The position numbers were made by a program, and so were the translations under genes. A stretch of DNA of 44,177 nt from Paracoccaceae bacterium (lineage in GTDB: Bacteria > Pseudomonadota > Alphaproteobacteria > Rhodobacterales > Rhodobacteraceae), in the NCBI GenBank assembly GCA_029265455.1, contig JAJUJF010000005.1, positions 1 to 44,177 on the forward strand, given 5' to 3'. Under the pieces are notes generated by a model. That model was given only the letters and a program-made list of their open reading frames with translations. It was not told the origin of the DNA and did not search any database. This document shows positions 40,884-44,177 of this stretch, piece by piece; position 1 is the first letter of the stretch, and each line of letters starts with the position of its first letter.

Positions 40884-41409
40884 GCGGGGGCGCCGGTCCG
40901 GCCCGCGTTGCCTGCGAAGAAGGGATGGCGGCGCAACCGCGCGGGCATTTGCAGCCGGATGACCGGCCGGGCAGGGGAAGCGTTCATGGTGTTTGACCTA
41001 GTCTATCCGGAGGCCGGGTGAAAGGCGCACATCCGTGCCCGGTGCCGGCGGTCCGGTCACGGAACCTCCGGACGATCATGATCGGCCTCTCCCGCATCAT
41101 GGGGAGGCGGCCCCGCCCGCAACCGCTGCCCTTCTGCCCGTCCGCCCGGGCAACGGCATGCGGGAGCCGCTTCCCGAGGCATGATCCCGTCCTCGCCATC
41201 ACCATGCCGGTCCGCTGTTCACATCTGGTGCATGCAGCCCCGGAATGACGGCGACCTCTCTCACCATACTGCTTGATGTCGCTTGCCCGGAGCCGGGCGG
41301 GGCGCGAGAGTGACTCCGGCGCGCGGCGACCGTGGCGGCCTTGCCCGCCGCAGGCCTCCTTGGCCGCCCGCGCGAACAGACGAAGCCCGTCGGAAACGCG
41401 GGGGAGAGC
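40884..41409. other. 526-bp intergenic gap without a supported gene
   Basis: No convincing gene is present. A 76-aa plus-strand ORF (41018-41248) has a GGAGG before its GTG but a Pro/Arg/Cys-rich composition typical of chance GC-rich frames. TTGACC at 40993 could be a -35, but no -10 is at the right distance. The promoter of the carboxypeptidase gene should be in the right part; it was not located. Confidence 0.5.
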
Positions 41410-42939
41410 ATGAAGCCCATCCATTTCCTCGTCCTTCTCGGCCTGCTCGTCTTTTCGCCGGCCGGGGCGGAGCAGCCGGTGGATGCCCCGCCCGACGAGG
41501 CAGCCCCCGCCGCGGAAGCGGCGGCCGGGAACAGGAATGCCGGCTTCGCCGCGGCAGACGAGCGCCTGCCGGCGGCGCGAACCACCCGGCATGTCCTCGA
41601 CCTCGGCGGCGATCGCCTCGCCTTCATCGCGACCGCGGGCGCGATCACGCTCGACGCCCGCGACGGCACGCCGGAGGCCGACATTGCCTTCATCGCCTAT
41701 CAGGCCGAAGGCCGGACCGGGCGTCCGGTCACCTTCGTCGTCAACGGCGGCCCCGGCGCGGCCTCTGCCTATCTCCACCTCGGCGCGGTCGGTCCCTGGC
41801 TCCTGCCGATGGAGGGCGACACGATCTCGCCGTCGCAGGACATCGCCCTCGTGCCGAACCGCGAGACCTGGCTCCGCTTCACCGATCTCGTCTTCGTCGA
41901 TCCGCCCGGCACCGGCTTCAGCCGCCTCGTCGACGCGGACAACCGCCGCCGCAGCCGCTACTTCTCGATCGACGGCGACATCGAGGCGCTCGCGCGGTTC
42001 GTCACCCGCTGGCTCACCGAGAACGGCCGCCTCGCCTCGCCGAAATTCTTCCTCGGCGAGAGCTACGGCGGCTTCCGCGGGCCGCTGCTTGCCGAAACGC
42101 TCCAGACCGAGCACGGGATCGGCCTCGACGGCGCGGTGCTGCTCTCGCCCGTGCTCGATTTCGGCTGGTGGCAGCAGCCCGAGCACAACCCGCTGCCGGC
42201 GATGACGCTCCTCCCGTCGCTCGCGGCCGCCGCGATGGAGCGCGAGGGCGCCTATGACCGGGAGGCCCTTGCCGAGGCCGAAACCTACGCCGCCGGCGCC
42301 TTCGTCACCGACTTCCTGCGCGGCCTCGAGGATGCGGAGGCCCGCGACCGGGTCGTGAGCCGGGTGGCCGAGCTTACCGGCCTCCCGCCCGAGCGGGTCG
42401 ATGACCACGCCGGCCGTTTCGACGCGCACGGCTTCGCCCGCGCCCTCCACGAGGCGGAGGGCCGGCTCGCGAGCGTCTACGACGCCGGCATCACCGGCCC
42501 CGATCCCCGGCCCGGACAACGGGACGGACGGACGCCGGACCCGGTGCTCGACGCGATGACGGCGCCGCTCACCTCGGCGATCCTCGCCCTTTACCGCGAC
42601 ACGCTCGACTGGCTGCCGCAGCGGCGCTACAGCCTCCTCGATCGCGGCGTCAACCGCGCCTGGAACTGGGGGGAGGGCCTGACCCAGCCCGAGGCCCTGA
42701 CCGCGCTCGGCCGGGTGCTTGCCCTTGACGAGAGCTTCCGCGTCCTCGTCGTCCACGGCACCTCCGACCTCGTCACCCCCTATTTCGCGAGTGAGCTCCT
42801 CCTGCGGCAGCTCCCGGATTTCGGCGACCGGGTGACGCGTGACACCTTCCGGGGCGGGCACATGTTCTACACCCGCAGCGACTCGCGGCGCGCCTTTGCC
42901 GAGGCCGCGCGCCGGCTGATCGGAGCATCGGCGGAATAG
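41410..42939 (+). CDS. Exported S10 serine carboxypeptidase-like protein
   Basis: This 509-residue protein has a signal peptide (MKPIHFLVLLGLLVFSPAGA) and an Ala/Pro/Glu-rich linker. The alpha/beta-hydrolase S10 domain follows: oxyanion NGGPGAAS, DPPGTGFSRL, nucleophile Ser in LGESYGGFRG, catalytic Asp in HGTSDLVTPY and His in FRGGHMFYTR. S10 enzymes remove C-terminal residues at acidic pH; bacterial periplasmic members are poorly studied. GGGGAGAG precedes ATG 41410, and the earlier track start at 41332 would destroy the signal peptide. It is followed by the lipid kinase gene after 54 nt. Confidence 0.9.
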   Translation: MKPIHFLVLLGLLVFSPAGAEQPVDAPPDEAAPAAEAAAGNRNAGFAAADERLPAARTTRHVLDLGGDRLAFIATAGAITLDARDGTPEADIAFIAYQAEGRTGRPVTFVVNGGPGAASAYLHLGAVGPWLLPMEGDTISPSQDIALVPNRETWLRFTDLVFVDPPGTGFSRLVDADNRRRSRYFSIDGDIEALARFVTRWLTENGRLASPKFFLGESYGGFRGPLLAETLQTEHGIGLDGAVLLSPVLDFGWWQQPEHNPLPAMTLLPSLAAAAMEREGAYDREALAEAETYAAGAFVTDFLRGLEDAEARDRVVSRVAELTGLPPERVDDHAGRFDAHGFARALHEAEGRLASVYDAGITGPDPRPGQRDGRTPDPVLDAMTAPLTSAILALYRDTLDWLPQRRYSLLDRGVNRAWNWGEGLTQPEALTALGRVLALDESFRVLVVHGTSDLVTPYFASELLLRQLPDFGDRVTRDTFRGGHMFYTRSDSRRAFAEAARRLIGASAE

Positions 42940-42993
42940 CGTCGGCACCGCCTCCGGCCATGGAACGCGATCGCCCCGACGTGGTTGTGGGGC

Positions 42994-43875
42994 ATGCGCG
43001 TGCTTCTTCTCCACAACCCGGAGTCAGGCTCCGGCGATCATTCGGCCGGGAACCTCGCCGGGATTTTCGAATCCGCCGGCCATGACGTCGTCTACCGGCA
43101 TACCAAGAAGGACGAGATCAGGCGCGAGGACGCCGAGGAGGCCGAGATTGTCGTCGTCGCGGGCGGCGACGGCACCATCGGCAAGGTGGTGCGCGCCCTC
43201 GCGCCGATCGACCGGCCCTTCGCCTTCGTGCCCCTCGGCACGGCGAACAACATCACCCGCTGCCTCGGCCTCCTGCATCGGCCGGAGGCCGTCGCGCAGG
43301 CCTGCGGCACGGCCCCGGAACGCGAACTCGACATCGGCATCGCCGAAGGACCGTGGGGCGAGCGCATCTTCATCGAGGGGGTGGGGCTCGGCGCCTTCGC
43401 CTCCCTGGTCGCGGTGGGCGATGCGCTCGACGACGATCGCGAGGGGAAGGAGCAGTTCGGCGAGGTGGCGCCCCAGCGTTTCGTCCGTGTCTCCGAGCAG
43501 GGTACCTGGCGGATCGAGATCGACGGCGAGATCATTCCGGACGATCTCCTTCTCGCGGAATTCCTGAACATGCCGGAGGTCGGGCCGCAACTTCCCCTCG
43601 GCCCCGCCGGCTGGCCCGACGACGGCCTCCTCACCATCGTCCTCCTGCGCAACGAGGGCCGCGACGAATTCGCGCAATGGCTGGACGGCGAGCGGCGCCG
43701 GCCCGCGCCGGGGATCGAGACACGGATGGGGCGGCGGGCCACCTTCGAATGGACGGGCGGCGCGCTCCGCATCGACGACGATTTCCTCGACCCGCCGCAG
43801 GGGCTCGTGCGGGTGAGCCTGCGCATCGCGCCGGAGCCGCTCCGGGTCGTCGTGCCGAAGGAGGAGGATCGATGA
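42994..43875 (+). CDS. Diacylglycerol kinase-family lipid kinase (YegS-like)
   Basis: This 293-residue protein begins MRVLLLHNPESGSGDHSAG at ATG 42994. The kinase signature is VVVAGGDGTIGKVVRAL, followed by the nucleotide-binding VPLGTANNITRCLGL and GVGLGAFASLVA. This is the DAGK_cat fold shared by YegS lipid kinases and DgkB; it phosphorylates a lipid with ATP or GTP. The C-terminal beta-sandwich runs to GLVRVSLRIAPEPLRVV. The stop overlaps the inositol monophosphatase start (ATGA). Confidence 0.85.
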   Translation: MRVLLLHNPESGSGDHSAGNLAGIFESAGHDVVYRHTKKDEIRREDAEEAEIVVVAGGDGTIGKVVRALAPIDRPFAFVPLGTANNITRCLGLLHRPEAVAQACGTAPERELDIGIAEGPWGERIFIEGVGLGAFASLVAVGDALDDDREGKEQFGEVAPQRFVRVSEQGTWRIEIDGEIIPDDLLLAEFLNMPEVGPQLPLGPAGWPDDGLLTIVLLRNEGRDEFAQWLDGERRRPAPGIETRMGRRATFEWTGGALRIDDDFLDPPQGLVRVSLRIAPEPLRVVVPKEEDR

Positions 43876-44177
43876 GCGGGCTTTCGGAAGACGAACTCGT
43901 GGCCATCGAGCGCGAGGCCGTGGAACTTGCGAGCCTCGCCGGGGCGCGGATCAGGACCGCCCTCGGCCGCACCCTCGCCGTGCGCTACAAGGAGAATGCC
44001 GAGGGCGACATCAGCCTGCGCGATCCGGTCTCCGAGGTCGATCATGACGTCGAGGGCATGATCCGCGAGAAGGTGGCCGCGCTCTTTCCCGGCCACGACG
44101 TCCTTGGCGAGGAGAGCGAGGAGCGGCCCGCCCGCGACCATGACGTGGTCTGGGCCGTCGATCCGATCGACGGGACG
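43872..44177 (+). CDS. Inositol monophosphatase-family protein, N-terminal fragment
   Basis: The first 102 residues are present and the gene runs off the right edge. Motifs seen are DPVSEVDHDVE, the metal-binding GEES and WAVDPIDGT, which define the IMPase/CysQ/FBPase-like superfamily. The substrate (inositol phosphate, PAP or other) cannot be set from this part. The ATG overlaps the lipid kinase stop by 4 nt, and GAGGAGG lies upstream, so the two are coupled. Confidence 0.88.
   Translation, partial: MSGLSEDELVAIEREAVELASLAGARIRTALGRTLAVRYKENAEGDISLRDPVSEVDHDVEGMIREKVAALFPGHDVLGEESEERPARDHDVVWAVDPIDGT

Noticed and set aside
41018-41248. 76-aa plus-strand ORF in the 526-bp gap
   Set aside because: No recognisable domain, composition typical of chance GC-rich frames, and no promoter at proper distance.
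40984-43014. 676-aa minus-strand ORF
   Set aside because: Antisense shadow of the S10 carboxypeptidase-like gene, low-complexity in Arg, Glu and Gly.

Overview
The window is a GC-rich (roughly two thirds G+C or more by eye), gene-dense bacterial chromosome segment. Gene content and order point to an alphaproteobacterium of the Rhodobacterales/Rhodobacteraceae type: a PleD diguanylate cyclase beside a DUF3572 gene, the DUF983-NUDIX-rpmG trio, greA with a two-helix membrane protein, ETF-QO followed by a TPR lipoprotein-like gene and ispE, gpsA-yciI-EVE, a HAAT (liv) transporter, and a PQQ-associated ABC operon. Most genes are ordinary core genes. Many neighbours overlap by 4 nt (ATGA/GTGA), so translational coupling is common.

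Layout, left half. The 3' end of a hexapeptide acetyltransferase is followed by a repeated ~90-bp intergenic element and an orphan ParB-like gene. Next come a secreted cupin (minus), tRNA-Leu(CAG) and a PuuD-type glutamine amidotransferase. A DUF3572-HAD phosphatase pair (minus) diverges from pleD. A minus-strand operon encodes an EF-hand protein, an ECF sigma factor, a short anti-sigma-like protein and a Spy/CpxP-like His-rich protein. DUF983, NUDIX and rpmG follow on plus. A coupled minus operon of MFS transporter, MepA endopeptidase and phytase-like esterase comes next, then greA with a membrane protein. Plus-strand ETF-QO, TPR protein and IspE follow; IspE lacks any normal start codon.

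Layout, right half. Minus-strand genes for an SLC13 permease, an SMR exporter, an EVE protein, a YciI protein and GpsA are followed by HIT (plus), DapE (minus) and a TRIC-family channel (plus). A complete five-gene HAAT transporter (two ATPases, binding protein, two permeases) and a 2Fe-2S ferredoxin come next. The second, oppositely oriented copy of the repeated element lies between ferredoxin and folE2. After folE2 and metZ come a GST-like oxidoreductase, tRNA-Cys(GCA) and an orphan MT-A70 methyltransferase.

The most distinctive block is 35274-40330. A five-gene minus operon encodes a periplasmic binding protein, a YVTN beta-propeller, an Asp-rich exported protein of unknown function, an ABC ATPase and an ABC-2 permease; a DUF3280-like gene is divergent. 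It matches what I recall as the 'PQQ-dependent alcohol dehydrogenase system' ABC families and resembles the ABC part of the methylobacterial lanthanide-uptake (lut) cluster. The PQQ enzyme itself is not in the window. The right end holds a PIN protein, an S10 serine carboxypeptidase-like protein, a YegS-like lipid kinase and the start of an inositol monophosphatase. I saw no insertion sequence, CRISPR array, rRNA or phage cluster.
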